This document shows, piece by piece, positions 34,873 through 45,373 of a stretch of DNA of 64,000 nucleotides (its first letter is position 1; each line of letters starts with the position of its first letter). Position numbers and translations under genes: made by a program. The stretch comes from Siderastrea radians (lineage: Eukaryota; Cnidaria; Anthozoa; Scleractinia; Rhizangiidae). The notes below the pieces were generated by a model. That model was not told the origin of the DNA and did no database searches. It saw nothing but the letters and a program-made list of their open reading frames with translations. Where the stretch lies: assembly GCA_964017195.1 (NCBI GenBank), contig OZ024895.1, positions 31,617,375 through 31,681,374 of the forward strand. Reading direction: 5' to 3'.

Positions 34873-34932
34873 AATGTTACCCTCATTAGTATTCTTTATA
34901 TAAAGAATACTAATGAGGGTAACATTTTATAT
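34867..34932. repeat. Perfect 66-bp palindrome
   Basis: ATATAAAATGTTACCCTCAT and onward is followed by its exact reverse complement with no spacer; a partial third copy follows. It lies at the 3' end of the Crypton-like fragment. Confidence 0.93.
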
Positions 34933-35227
34933 AAAGAATAGTAATGAGGTATATTACAATCAGCCCCGCTTTCCCCTGGGACTGAAATCAAATGCCGCCA
35001 CCAGGCTTTTTAGATTGTTGATGTATTACCGGTTTTAAACAAGCATCCACGTGACTCATTTGCGTGATGTAATTGGTGGAAATGATCATTAATTATTCAT
35101 GAGTTTTTGAAACTTTTTGAAAATGTAAGGTCACAATGGTGTTCCCTTCTCCAAACTTGACGAGTTCTCCATTGGTTTCCGCGACTTGTGTTTCAATGAT
35201 TTCAATCACTTCGTTGCGAAGTGATTG

Positions 35228-36145
35228 CTATTGAATGTGTAAGGGTTCAAAGTAAATGGTCCCTCGTCCTTCTCGCTTGTACTTGACTTCTCGTAGTAAA
35301 TCCGTCACACGATTGCCCACAATACTGCTACCGGCCACATCCGAGTACACATGGAGGGTTTGGGTGGGTTCTCCCACTACTGAACGAAACGCCACATTCA
35401 AGTTCGTAAAACGCCAACTACAACTCATACTCAATTGCAAATAATCCGGTAAAAAAGAACGAACCGTCCAAAAGACCGGGTAACTCTGATCGTCGTTCAC
35501 ATCGTTCCAATCGCTGTTCTTTTTCATGTCGGGTATTTGATCTCCCATGAATTCTTGCTGTAAGTTGGGACCCAAAATTAAACCATTGTCGATTTTACGT
35601 AACCATCCCATCTTGATAGCTAACTTGGTGCAGATAGTAATAGCCAGCGTGCCGTTGGCACAATGACAGACATTCGTGTTGTCGATGATCAAATCCTCCC
35701 CTTCCCACCGAAAGGTGTGTTTGCCCTGATCATTGGTAAAACGTCCTCCTTGAATAGCCGTTTCCTTGCGTCGTTGTTCCAGGTGGGTAATGGTGGCTTT
35801 CATGAAACTCACACCATCCACCACCCAATCCAAATCTTGGATGTCATTGATGAGGGTTTGAGTCGTGCCTATTCGCGTTTGCATTTCCCCCCTGTTCCAC
35901 CCGGTTTGGGGAATATATGGTCCCAGGACGTTGCCAAAATGTACCAACTCGTACAAATTCACACGGGTATCCGGTAATGAAATCGCACTCAATCCCACTT
36001 GCCATTGACCGCCAGGTAGTCGCAAAGGATAGGGTAAACGAATTTTGAACCAATTGGCTTGGTTGTTGGGAAATTCACTTCGATTGGAGTGACTGGGTAA
36101 CGTCACGTAGAACGACATCCTGTCTTTCTTTTCTTTTTTCTTCAC
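35228..36145 (-). CDS. Penton-like minor capsid protein (C), intact copy
   Basis: A 305-residue protein. It begins SFYVTLPSHSNRSEFPNNQA and continues with strand-rich segments and LRLPGGQWQVGLSAISLP, the usual start of Polinton pentons. It ends with TDLLREVKY and IYFEPLHIQ. A second, broken copy follows downstream of it in gene order, so the penton gene is duplicated in C. Open with normal length. Confidence 0.75.
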   Translation of the reverse strand: MKKKEKKDRMSFYVTLPSHSNRSEFPNNQANWFKIRLPYPLRLPGGQWQVGLSAISLPDTRVNLYELVHFGNVLGPYIPQTGWNRGEMQTRIGTTQTLINDIQDLDWVVDGVSFMKATITHLEQRRKETAIQGGRFTNDQGKHTFRWEGEDLIIDNTNVCHCANGTLAITICTKLAIKMGWLRKIDNGLILGPNLQQEFMGDQIPDMKKNSDWNDVNDDQSYPVFWTVRSFLPDYLQLSMSCSWRFTNLNVAFRSVVGEPTQTLHVYSDVAGSSIVGNRVTDLLREVKYKREGRGTIYFEPLHIQ

Positions 36146-36255
36146 ACAACTTCCCTTTTAAAATGGAGGGTCAGGATGGTGTGACCCTCTCCGAATTGAG
36201 CCAGATCCCCATTGATTTCTGCCATTTGGGTTTCTACCATTTCCACCAATTCATT

Positions 36256-37165
36256 TCACACCGGTAGATATTGAATGTGAATGGGTTCAAAGTGTGTGGT
36301 GTTTTGACTGTGGTACTTGATTTCTCTCAAGAGATCCGTGACGCGATTTCCCACCATACTACTGGTTCCCACATTGCAATACACATGCAAGGGAGGGTAG
36401 AAGGAAATTCCGCGGAAGGACAAAACTTCTCATTCAAATGGACGAAACGCCAATTGCACGTCACACTCAGTACCAGATAACCCCCGTCCACTTTCCAAAA
36501 GGTGGGTGATTGTTGGCATCCGGTACATTGTCAGGAGTGGGAATAGTGTCCGAATGAAATTCTTGCAACAAATTGGGTCCCAATCGAAATTTACCCGTGG
36601 AGACTTCTTCAATCCATCCCATCTTCAGTGCCAAGGTTTGTCCCCATAACACGCGCGCCACTTGTTTTTGGGAATCCACATTGGTGGTGTTTAACAACAA
36701 ATGCCCTTCAGAGGTCCATTTAAAGGTGGGGTACAACTTGACTCCATTGTCTTCAGCCCATTTGTTTTTGGGTTTGGTTCGAATGGCTCGTTCTTGATCG
36801 TAGCGATAAACCAGTTTTTGAAAAAATTTGGATCCCGTAGACTATGCCAAACTGTCTTTCATGTCTTGACCCAATAGTTTCAATTCCCGATGCTCGTGCC
36901 ACCATGCTTCGTTGCCTTGATCATCTTTGCTATACACTCGCTCGTGCCATCTCACGTAAATCAGAGGATCTTTTTCGTTGACAAATTGTTCCCCCACCAC
37001 TGGAATGGTGGGTAATGACAAACTAACCATTCTCACTTGACATCCGCGACCCTCAAATCGAATGGGGTTGGGTAAACGGTTTCTGAAATGACTGAAACGA
37101 TTTTAAGGAAACTCGCGGGTACTGGCATGACTCATTAACGTCACGTAAAACGAAGACTGGGGTAC
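36256..37165 (-). pseudogene. Second penton-like gene (C), broken
   Basis: Parallels the intact copy: SFYVTL-type start near 37160, VRWHERVYSKDD, LKMGWIEEVS (compare IKMGWLRKID) and a diverged C-terminus. A TAG at 36842-36844, a TGA at 36467-36469 and frame changes interrupt it. Confidence 0.7.
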
Positions 37166-37189
37166 AAACGCCTCACTTTATACTTGAGT

Positions 37190-38128
37190 TTATACGATTA
37201 CATCACGACTAGAAATCCAACTATTGTATTTGTCAGGCCATCCTTTCCACTTGACTAACAGTCGATCTTTTTGACGTCTGAGTACTTTTTCCACGCGAAA
37301 GATATCAGATACATGGACTTTTTGCAAATCTTGTTCGTAAAAAGTACCTTGTACCGGGGTATCATCCCATTCGCGTATCTTGTAAGTAGGGATGGCGCCA
37401 GGGTTCACACGATGCACGACAAACACTTCTTCGGTCCAGCCAGGTAAATAACTTTTTTTAAACGTGCGATGAATCTTGTTAAGACGTACACGATCACCCA
37501 CTTTGAATTTCGCTTTGGTGTGTTTAGTCGGTTTTCCATACAAGTGTTTCCACACCGCTTGTTCATTCTTCCAGGTCACATCTTGAGGAGCCATCCCAAT
37601 ACTACGATGAGGTGTGGCATTGTAACCTTGCACCAAATCTTGTAACACATCCTCAAACTTGAGGGTCTTGGCCGTGATAAAATAACGGTACAAACGTTCT
37701 TTGAACGTGGGGTTAAAACGTTCCACCAGAGCCGCTTTGGCATCGCCTTGTGTGGAAAAATGATAAATGTCTTTCTCCTTGAGCCAACTTTGAAAGGGTT
37801 TGTTGTAAAATTCCTTCCCTCGATCCGTTTGCAAACGATTGGGGTGACGTCCTTGTTTCAATATGGTGTCAAAGGCTTGCACTAAAGCAGAACCCGTTTT
37901 GTTTTTGAGTGGTTGTACCCAAGCGTATTTGGATAAACCATCCACCACGGTGAGTAAATAAAGAATGCCTCCGTTCCACTTGGCCAGCGGTTGAACTTCC
38001 ACCAAATCCGCCACCCTTTGATCATCTAACCCACCTACCACCACAGGAATCGTAGCAAAACGACGACGTCGAGGTTTATGGAGCGTGTAGCCCAAATCTT
38101 GTTGTAGAAGGTCTTTGGCTTTTTTCAA
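37190..38128 (-). CDS. int: Retroviral-type integrase with chromodomain (C)
   Basis: A 312-residue protein. Catalytic residues D41 (VADLVEV), D102 (TDRGKEFYN) and E136 (LVERFN), an SH3-like basic region and a C-terminal chromodomain (WKGWPDKYNSW). Open. Unlike A/B it is not next to PLA2 and has its own ATG, so no frameshift is needed. Confidence 0.92.
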   Translation of the reverse strand: MKKAKDLLQQDLGYTLHKPRRRRFATIPVVVGGLDDQRVADLVEVQPLAKWNGGILYLLTVVDGLSKYAWVQPLKNKTGSALVQAFDTILKQGRHPNRLQTDRGKEFYNKPFQSWLKEKDIYHFSTQGDAKAALVERFNPTFKERLYRYFITAKTLKFEDVLQDLVQGYNATPHRSIGMAPQDVTWKNEQAVWKHLYGKPTKHTKAKFKVGDRVRLNKIHRTFKKSYLPGWTEEVFVVHRVNPGAIPTYKIREWDDTPVQGTFYEQDLQKVHVSDIFRVEKVLRRQKDRLLVKWKGWPDKYNSWISSRDVIV

Positions 38129-38272
38129 AGGAATCTAGTGTGCTCGCGCAATGGTAGCGTGCCAAGCAATCTATCTTCTTCTTCTTCTTTCGTGGCGCCA
38201 TATCTCTTCACACAAGGAGGATAGAGTAGGTATGGTGGAACGGTAGACCTTTTTAATGGTTTGATACCAATC

Positions 38273-38503
38273 TCAAGCAGCTGGATGTGCTTTTAACCAT
38301 AATACAAACACAACCCATCGATAGATATTGGCTTCTACATGCGTTGCTTCAAACACTTTGAAAGGGTTGGTATCCAATGGTACATCGGGAATAGGCACTC
38401 GGTGTTCTTCTTGGTAGTCATAGAGACAATCGCAAACCAGTTGACGCGTTTGCCATTCCACATAGGACCATACTTTCTGTGACACATAGAGTACCAACTC
38501 CAT
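38273..38503 (-). CDS. Hypothetical 76-residue protein
   Basis: Helical with several Trp and Cys. It follows integrase's 5' side. Not recognised. Confidence 0.4.
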   Translation of the reverse strand: MELVLYVSQKVWSYVEWQTRQLVCDCLYDYQEEHRVPIPDVPLDTNPFKVFEATHVEANIYRWVVFVLWLKAHPAA

Positions 38504-38656
38504 CCTGACTGACTCTGAATATCGGGTTGAACCTTTTATTCACTTTGTCTCTGATTGTGATTGGTTCATTTTGTCATTTTCTGATTGGTCAACGACGACC
38601 TCTTTGTTTGTAATGTTTGATATTAACCGTTTCGTCGAAACAAAGCACCACCCCGT

Positions 38657-38875
38657 TTAACGACGCCTTTTCTTTGCAATCCTATCAATCGCTTTTTTCG
38701 TCCCATAACCAACCCCTGCCGAAATAGCACCGGCGGCTGCGGCTTTCCCGGCAGCAACCAGAGCAGGAATAGCCAGAGCTAAGAGTGGCAAAATCCCTCC
38801 TTTTTGAACCCTTTTGGAGCGTCGACTCACCCTTCGTCTTCGTCGTTTAGAAGGCATTGTGAATAACACCCACAC
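38657..38875 (-). CDS. pX-like core protein
   Basis: A 72-codon frame. The start is more likely the internal ATG before PSKRRRRR. It has an Arg-rich N-terminus, VQKGGILPLLALAIPAL and an Ala/Gly helix, then a basic tail. This closely fits the layout of adenovirus core protein pX, with a double-glycine cleavage site before a hydrophobic segment. It probably condenses DNA in the virion. Confidence 0.65.
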   Translation of the reverse strand: MWVLFTMPSKRRRRRVSRRSKRVQKGGILPLLALAIPALVAAGKAAAAGAISAGVGYGTKKAIDRIAKKRRR

Positions 38876-39249
38876 AAGATAGGATGAAGTATTTATACTT
38901 TATTGAAGCGACTTTTTTTATGGAACATACTAAACAACTTAAACATCACATCAATAGCAACCTAACAGTTCAGAATAAACCACTAGTAGGTCCATCCGTT
39001 TGCACACTTTTCTGCCAGGTTTCTACGTGATCACTGTACTTGGGTGGTGGTGGAGCGGGTGCTACAAGCACCTCATGTTGGTTCTTGAGATCTTGAATTT
39101 CTTTTAGCAGTTGTTTCTCGTACTCGGTCAGAGAGCGTTCTGGTTGGACTTGAGGTGCTGGACCTGGAATGTCATAACCACTTTTGGGATACCCCTCAGC
39201 ATCACGGGTTGGTGGTTTGGCTTGTTGGTCTACCTTTTTGGGTGGGTTG

Positions 39250-39906
39250 TTATGAAACCAAGTCCAATAGCTGGCCCCCCAAGGTTTGATCGGCCCATCG
39301 GAAGAAATTGCATCGTTTCTTGGAACAGGTCACAAACAGACGATCGGGGTTGTCTTGAGAATTACTTTGTTGAAGCGTGGCCGGTTCGCGGCAGTAACAC
39401 AACAAACAACGCCACATGTCACGCACTTCTGGATGTGGTTGACGGTACACGTCTCTCATATACTCTGGAGCCTTGTCTTTGGCACAAAACAGCAAACAGG
39501 GTTGTCGAGGACATTTCACATAGTGCCATCCTTTTTGAGATTGACGGTCTTCCAAACGTACCTCATGGCAAGGGCAAACCATGTAATCCACTTTACTCGG
39601 TGGTGGTTCAGGTTTCGGATTTTGAAACCCAGGGCTTTGAAAAATGGTAGCCATTCTCACCATTCGTTTAAACCCTTCATTGTCATCTTCAGGTGTTGGT
39701 GGTGGTGGTGGTGGTGGTGCATGAAGATCCTTCATCATCTCTTCAGGTGTGTCATAGACTCCTACCAAACTCACTTGGTTGTGAAACATGTCATCCAAGC
39801 TAGGTGTTTCATTGAGTTCCTCAACTAAATCTTCCAACTGTTTGGGTTTCTTCTTCTTTTTTCCCGATGAGGTTGTCGATTTTCGCTTACGTTCCACACT
39901 AGCCAT
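39250..39906 (-). CDS. GRF-type zinc-finger protein
   Basis: A 218-residue protein with a basic N-terminus, a polyproline run, then two Cys/His repeats: CPCHE ... CPRQPC and CYCRE ... RLFVTCSKKRCNFFRWAD. The second fits the GRF zinc finger, which binds single-stranded DNA in nucleases and repair proteins. It is likely a replication or recombination factor. Confidence 0.65.
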   Translation of the reverse strand: MASVERKRKSTTSSGKKKKKPKQLEDLVEELNETPSLDDMFHNQVSLVGVYDTPEEMMKDLHAPPPPPPPTPEDDNEGFKRMVRMATIFQSPGFQNPKPEPPPSKVDYMVCPCHEVRLEDRQSQKGWHYVKCPRQPCLLFCAKDKAPEYMRDVYRQPHPEVRDMWRCLLCYCREPATLQQSNSQDNPDRLFVTCSKKRCNFFRWADQTLGGQLLDLVS

Positions 39907-40144
39907 GGTTATGATCGACTACTTAGGTGAACTTTTTTTTATACACCTTTACTTGTGTTCTGATTGGTTGCCGCTACTCAACTATTGATTGGTTACTTAT
40001 TATTTGTGTCTTGCACAAGTTTGGGCAAGACGCCACGGGCTATTGTGACGTCATCGGGCAAGTTTGGACCAGTTGTCTTCTGATTGGTTGCTACCCATCA
40101 GGGTCTTACCTATTTAATACAAACACTTTTTAGAGATTGACATC

Positions 40145-41001
40145 ATGGATTACTACAAAGATCTCAAACAGGACGATTTTGAGTCATACGCCGGATTTAC
40201 GTTTCATCAGTGTCAATTGCATCGTCTCATTGATTTAAGTTTAGCTTTTGGGCTAAGTCAAGCAGATATTCTTGCCATCGTCGGACCCGATACTGGTTAC
40301 ATTTTTTCATGTGTCCCGACATCGACATGATGGGAGAAGACGAAGAGATTATGGTGCTGCAAATTGGTTTCGGGCATGTGATCTACACTGGTGGTGCTAA
40401 AGGAACGGATCAACTGGTCGAATCATGGAGTCGACATTTTGGGATGCAGGTAGAAGTTCTCGTACCACCGCATCATCCTCGAGCACAACATATCACACCT
40501 TCCACCGTAGAAGTATTGGTGTTAGCGAGCCCCCACATTCACCTAGCAGCGCAAAAATTGGGAAAACAGGTTTCCCGTCATCATTACACGCTTCAATTGC
40601 TACAACGCAATTACCAGATTGCTAAAAAAGCCCACACCATCTTTGCCTTTGGAACACTGCATGAGGATGCCAAACGCGTGGAAGGTGGAACGGGTTGGAC
40701 CGTACAAATGGCTTTAAATCAAGGTAAACAAGTTTACCACTTTGACATACCCCGTCAAATCTGGTTCCGCTCCGAAAACTACTACGAAGTCAACCAAGGC
40801 GGTCTATTTACGGACAGCAAGTTTATTCCATGCCCCAACCCACCACAGCTTCATCAAAGCAGTGCCGTGGTAGGTTCCCGAGAGCTGGATACCAAGACCC
40901 GTGAAGAAATCGGAGCGCTCTTTCGTCGTACGTTTTGTTTACCAGAAAACGCAGAAGAACGCATGGAAATACAAAGAGAATTAGACCAGTTTCAGTTGTA
41001 A
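40145..41001 (+). pseudogene. DprA/SLOG-like nucleotide-binding protein, one frameshift
   Basis: The N-terminal part (from 40145) and the main part (from 40309) are in adjacent frames that change at a T run near 40302-40307. The main part has YTGGAKGTDQLVESW, LLQRNYQIAKKA and FAFGTL ... GGTGWTVQMAL, a Rossmann-like SLOG/DprA pattern that binds nucleotides or ssDNA. It could be a recombination mediator or a nucleotide-signal sensor. Only the 230-codon part is open. Confidence 0.6.
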
Positions 41002-41027
41002 ATAACAAACATTTAAAAAAGTAGACG

Positions 41028-41340
41028 TTGAACATTAGCATTTTGACTAGATTAAATAGTAGTATTGTAAATTCCTTTTTTTTTTGGGAGCGCTTTCGCT
41101 CTTTTCTTAATAAATCAGATTTGGTAGAACCAATGGCTCGTTTTATTTTCATCCAAGGGCCCAGTGGTGGAATGGTAAGACATCTGATTCCAAATCAGAA
41201 GATTCCGGGTTCGAATCCCGGTAGGGTTATTTGTGAGGCTGGGTACGAAACTTCTAGAACTTCCCATTCACCTCGGGTTGCCGGAGGTCCGAGGATCGAA
41301 ACCTCGTTCTGCTATCTTTTTTCTTCTTTTTTTCTTCCAA
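41028..41340 (+). repeat. Terminal block of element C (direct copy of 24542-24810)
   Basis: Same order as in D: GAACATTAGCATTTTGAC, the GAGCG/CGCTC hairpin, AATAAA, a tRNA-like gene and T-rich runs. It has an extra 90 bp with a second B-box-like GGATCGAAACC before the T-rich run, perhaps a second tRNA-like unit. Confidence 0.6.
41157..41228 (+). tRNA. tRNA-like gene, anticodon CCA (Trp-type)
   Basis: 72 nt with an A-box-like TGGTGGAATGG, anticodon stem TCTGA/TCAGA, loop TTCCAAA (anticodon CCA at 41190-41192), and T-arm CCGGGTTCGAATCCCGG with a perfect B box. The acceptor stem pairs only partly and the D stem is weak. It may be a tRNA relic, a SINE-like head or a viral Pol III gene. Confidence 0.45.
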
Positions 41341-42123
41341 TATGGGTTGCTAGGCAAAACATGGGTTGCTAAGGGTGTTCTCAATTCATATCGTCGCTAA
41401 GCTGCTTGGGTTAGGGTTACCTCATTTGCATAACAAGCTTTGTACATTTCCAGACTGGGTTGCTAAGAGGTTAGGGTTACCTCATTTGCATAACAATGTG
41501 TCCTATACGAGCCTAAAGTACTACTGTCATGTCATATCACATCACATGTCAGGTCATATAACATGTCATGTCATATATCATCTCATATCATGTTAGATGG
41601 CGAGGGACTTGAAGTGACATGACACACGATGACATTACACATAGGGAGCTTAAGCAACGACGACGGCGACGGGAAGGAAAAAGTCTATTTAAAAATGACA
41701 TCACAATCTTTTCAACTTCTTCGCGGTTATTCCGACACGTTTTACCTGTCTAATGTAGCCGAACTATCCAGGAGCTGAATTTGTAAGGACGGCGTTACAG
41801 TTCAGGGAGAAAAACGAAAAGTTAACGTCGTGTGTCACGTTCTACATAAAACTTTGAATTTGGTCATGTCACGTTGTAGTTATGCACAGAACGGCAGAGA
41901 CATGTACCTAAAAGTATAACGCATGTGCACAGTCATTTTCTTGCTTATCAGTTTTTTTTGTGGCGTTCTCGTTAGTCGTCGCCGTCGTGTTTGCTTAAGC
42001 TCCCTATTATAACGAGAAACAACAAATGAAGCTGATAGTGACCATTTTGTAGCTTATACGCCGATACATCACAGTGTATTTATTTATACTGATATTATTC
42101 TGTAAACCTTTAATCTTCCTCAG
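41341..42123. other. Host intergenic/intronic DNA
   Basis: No gene seen. It holds a 60-bp-spaced direct repeat of TTAGGGTTACCTCATTTGCA (41411 and 41471), TGGGTTGCTA repeats and a CATGTCATAT-rich simple repeat (41525-41590). Confidence 0.5.
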
Positions 42124-42197
42124 CCTTTGTTGGATGGTGTTGTGGACTACTTACCAAACCCTAGTGAGGTCAAAAATTTTGCCGTGGATGCTGAAAA
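42124..42197 (+). CDS. GFM1: Exon of mitochondrial elongation factor G
   Basis: A polypyrimidine-CAG acceptor precedes and GTAAGA follows. The 74-nt exon encodes [20 protein letters not shown], a signature of mitochondrial EF-G, the GTPase that drives ribosome translocation. It ends in phase 2, which matches the next exon at 44391. Other exons were not found in the window; neighbouring introns must be long or the gene is fragmentary. Confidence 0.8.
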
Positions 42198-42355
42198 GTA
42201 AGAACTTACTGTACATGAATACATACACCATGCTTGTGCAGATGCTGTCACCGTATTAATTACAGTGGAACCCCACTGTAGGACCCCGAGATAGCGAATC
42301 CCCGTTACAATGAACACGTTTTGCCAGTTCCTTGGGGCATCGTTATATCAGTGTT

Positions 42356-42998
42356 CACTGGGCGCCATCCATTGGACCAAAATTTCGGAAATCCCGGTAC
42401 AGAATCACATGGAACGGAAATTTTCGAAAAGTGCGTTTCGAAATTTTTGGTGAAGCTCTGGAGGTTGTCGTTTTTCCAGGGAATTTTCTGTTCCATTGGG
42501 CATTCCATTTCGAATTTCGGCCAGACACTCTGTCGTAGTCTCAGCTGTGACTGTCAATGGTAGATGGTGGAGTCAAGTCTTTGTTTATCAGTGTAGCATC
42601 TGTTTTATCTTCGGATGATTTGCCGTTCTTTTGACGGCATTTGTACGTGGAAGACAACAGGAATGGTGAACTGCCCGATGCTCCCATCGGTAATTTTTAA
42701 CTCGAAAACCATCAGTAACGACTAGAACAATAAGCTTAAATGCACACACTTTTGCACCTGACCATAAAAATTGTAGGTTATCTCGAGAACCTCGCTGTCT
42801 CAATCTGAATCCACCCTCTTTATTTTGTTTTTCAGTCATTTACTATCAGCTATCTCGAAATCACCGCCATCTCGCACTGTTTTTCGTTTCCCTTAGGAGT
42901 TGGCGTTCATCAAAGTGGAAAATACCGTTCCATTCGATACATGAAAATTTCGGAAACGCGAACCGGAAATTTTGGTGGAATGGATCGCGCCCACTGTG
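42356..42998. repeat. MITE with ~30-bp inverted ends
   Basis: CACTGGGCGCCATCCATTGG at 42356 is matched in reverse at 42966-42996. It is surrounded by pogo/Tigger-like ACAGTGGAACCCC sequence. In the GFM1 intron. Confidence 0.6.
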
Positions 42999-43155
42999 AC
43001 AGTGATCACAGGCGGCCCAAACTCACGTTACGAGGTGTAATGTAATTTACATTCTTACCTTCGGTGAGGCGGTACGTGACCTTTGAACGTGCTGGTATCG
43101 CGTTACAGGCGACCGTTAAAAGAGACGTTGTATGAGAATTAAAATACTAAGGTCT

Positions 43156-43395
43156 GCGAACGCTAAATAACGATAAATTTGAACTTTTGTTCAATACAAT
43201 GAATAAAAAATACTTACCTTTGATGTATTCCTTTGTATTTTGCCGTGTATTCATCGTTTTAGTGGATTTTACTGAGGTGTGCGAACGCTAAATAACGATA
43301 AATTTGAACTTTTGTTCAATACAGTGAATAAAAAATACTTACCTTTGATGTATTCCTTTGTGTTTTGCCGTGTATTCATCGTTTTAGTGGATTTT
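43156..43395. repeat. Two tandem copies of a ~125-bp unit
   Basis: GCGAACGCTAAATAACGATA begins both units (43156 and 43281), with few differences. Confidence 0.88.
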
Positions 43396-44390
43396 AGGCT
43401 TCATTTCGTAACCACTGTAACTCTCTTAGTTACTCTCTTATTCATTGCACGTGAATAACCGTGAAATAGACCAGGAAAAAAATAAAACTGTTGCTCGTTG
43501 AAGTTAATAACGACTGAAACTTGACGGAAATTCAGCCTTCTTATCTAATAACAAAAATGTTTATTCAGCCTAAAACTCACTGGAACATCAAAAAGAATTA
43601 TTATTCTAACGGCAATCAATTTAAGAGAAAAATCTGTAAGGGCAAATTAAAAATATTTCTATTTATGCAAATTACGAACTTTTTGGCTGATTTGTGCTGC
43701 ATTTTAGCAGTTTTTAAATATATTAAATATCTTGAAATCGCAGCCACCTAGAAAGCTCAATGTACATTAAGAATGTTTTGATATCATAAAAGATCCTTCA
43801 ACTGAAAAGGGAAAGTGTTAAGTTTTATCTTTCTTGAAATATTGGAGAAAATTGCAGGAATGACCAAATCAGCCCGTAAAAAATGAATCATGATTTACAT
43901 GAAAACGCTCTTACAGATTTTTCCCTAATTTCGCATACAAGTTGTGTAGCTAGGTTGAGTAGTTCAAATAGTTCAAGTTTCGTCATAAAGTGTCTGACTA
44001 GTTTTGAAGATATTTGACATTATTTAAAATGAGGGGTTGTCCATTACCGTTGCTATGGCGACAGCTGTAGCTAGGAAACCAGCGACAAAATAAACTTTGG
44101 TCATATGTTGAAAAGGTGGTGTAGTATCAAGGAAATCGAAGTTTATCTTCCATGCGAAATTTTGACTTCAAAAGATACACTCCAAGGCCAAAAAAACTGT
44201 TGCGAGCCTCCTTAATTAAGTCCTATCGTGTTACCATTCAATCTTTGGCAGAACGTTTGCATAGGACTATTTATTTCTTAGGATTTTACGAAACGAAATT
44301 GGAATTTTTGGTGAATTTTTGCTTTGGCCACTTAAGGAGTGAAAGGGTTCCCCAACCAGGCTTTAAAACCTTGAGTTCTTTTTATTATAG

Positions 44391-44466
44391 TCCTGGTGAG
44401 AAAGTGGAGCTTAGCAGTGAGAAAGAACCTTTTCATCCATTTGTAGGACTTGCTTTTAAACTTGAG
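44391..44466 (+). CDS. GFM1: Next exon of mitochondrial elongation factor G
   Basis: 76 nt between TTTATTATAG and GTAAGA, encoding VELSSEKEPFHPFVGLAFKLE-type EF-G domain II sequence. The reading phase continues exactly from the 42124-42197 exon. Together they show a host gene on the + strand here. The next downstream exon was not recognised. Confidence 0.8.
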
Positions 44467-44724
44467 GTAAGACACTGAGTGTTCACCATTTGCCAAAAAA
44501 ATCCAGAAATTTCGGTTGGCCATGGACTGCAAATGGAAAGGCCATTTTGGTTTTCCCGACCGGAAAATTTCCAAAATAAACAGAACATCTGGAAGGGTAG
44601 TCCAAAATTCCCAACCGGAATATCCAAACGGAAAATTGTGTTACATTTACTTTTTTCCACCAGTTCCAGGTCCTGCACCAATTGTCAAACTAGGTCCAGA
44701 CTGTCTGTAAATTAGAGTGAATTT

Positions 44725-44904
44725 AGACTCCGCGTAGTCTCTAATTTTGACGATGGAGATTGAGGGGCGAGCGAAATACACACTCGCGCGCCTAAAATTT
44801 CGAGGAAACGCGAGACGAAGGGAGCGTTTCCTCGAGATTTCGCGCGCTTGTGTACTTTACACCCCACTTTCGCCAGTGCTAAAATTAGAGACTACTCGCA
44901 GTCT
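44725..44904. repeat. Short MITE
   Basis: AGACTCCGCGTAGTCTCTAA at the left pairs with AGAGACTACTCGCAGTCT at the right; the interior is also largely palindromic. Confidence 0.75.
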
Positions 44905-45373
44905 AGAGTGAATTGCACAAATGGAACATGCTAATCTCGAACCGAATTTCCCATTCGGAAGGCTTTGCTTACCATTTGCACAAACCGTAGACCACGTGGT
45001 TTCGCCCTGTAAATGGTAACCAACCATTGTTAAAGTATTTACATTTTGTAACAACTACCCAATTACAACAATTACCCCACAAGTAAACAGTTTATTTCTT
45101 GAATGGAATTAAAAAAAACTGAATTCAGTTAGTTCAACCCGTATGACCCTATCAGACGTGGTTGAAACATTTGTGTACGCAACTTGCAGCGCGGTAGTTC
45201 TCTGATATTTTATGTCACTGCCATTTCGTTTGGCATGAATTTTCAGTGACGTTTCGCTTGATCAAGAATTCGTTTCCTCGATTTTTCGACTGGTTTTGTG
45301 AAGTTTCGCTTGACCTGGCGAATTTATGCGGACGTTTCGTCGAATTACCTCTCGTTTCACTATCAAAATAAAA

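Larger units (their letters stand above)
26090..41300. mobile_element. Element C: second Polinton/adintovirus lineage, decaying
   Basis: More GC-rich than A/B, with its own gene order: PolB (+), then PLA2, core proteins, ATPase, protease, capsid, pentons, integrase, pX-like and GRF-finger genes on the minus strand, and a DprA-like gene (+) before the terminal block. Several genes are broken; integrase, ATPase, PLA2 and one penton are open. A Crypton-like fragment and fold-back repeats interrupt it at 34.1-34.95 kb. The left end is ragged. Confidence 0.88.

Noticed and set aside
40145..40330. Programmed frameshift in the DprA-like gene of C
   Set aside because: The frame change is in the -1 sense at a T run, but no X XXY YYZ heptamer is in register and other C genes are broken, so a simple indel is more likely.
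41411..41496. TTAGGG motifs as telomere sequence
   Set aside because: Only single units within a 60-bp-spaced direct repeat; not a telomeric array.
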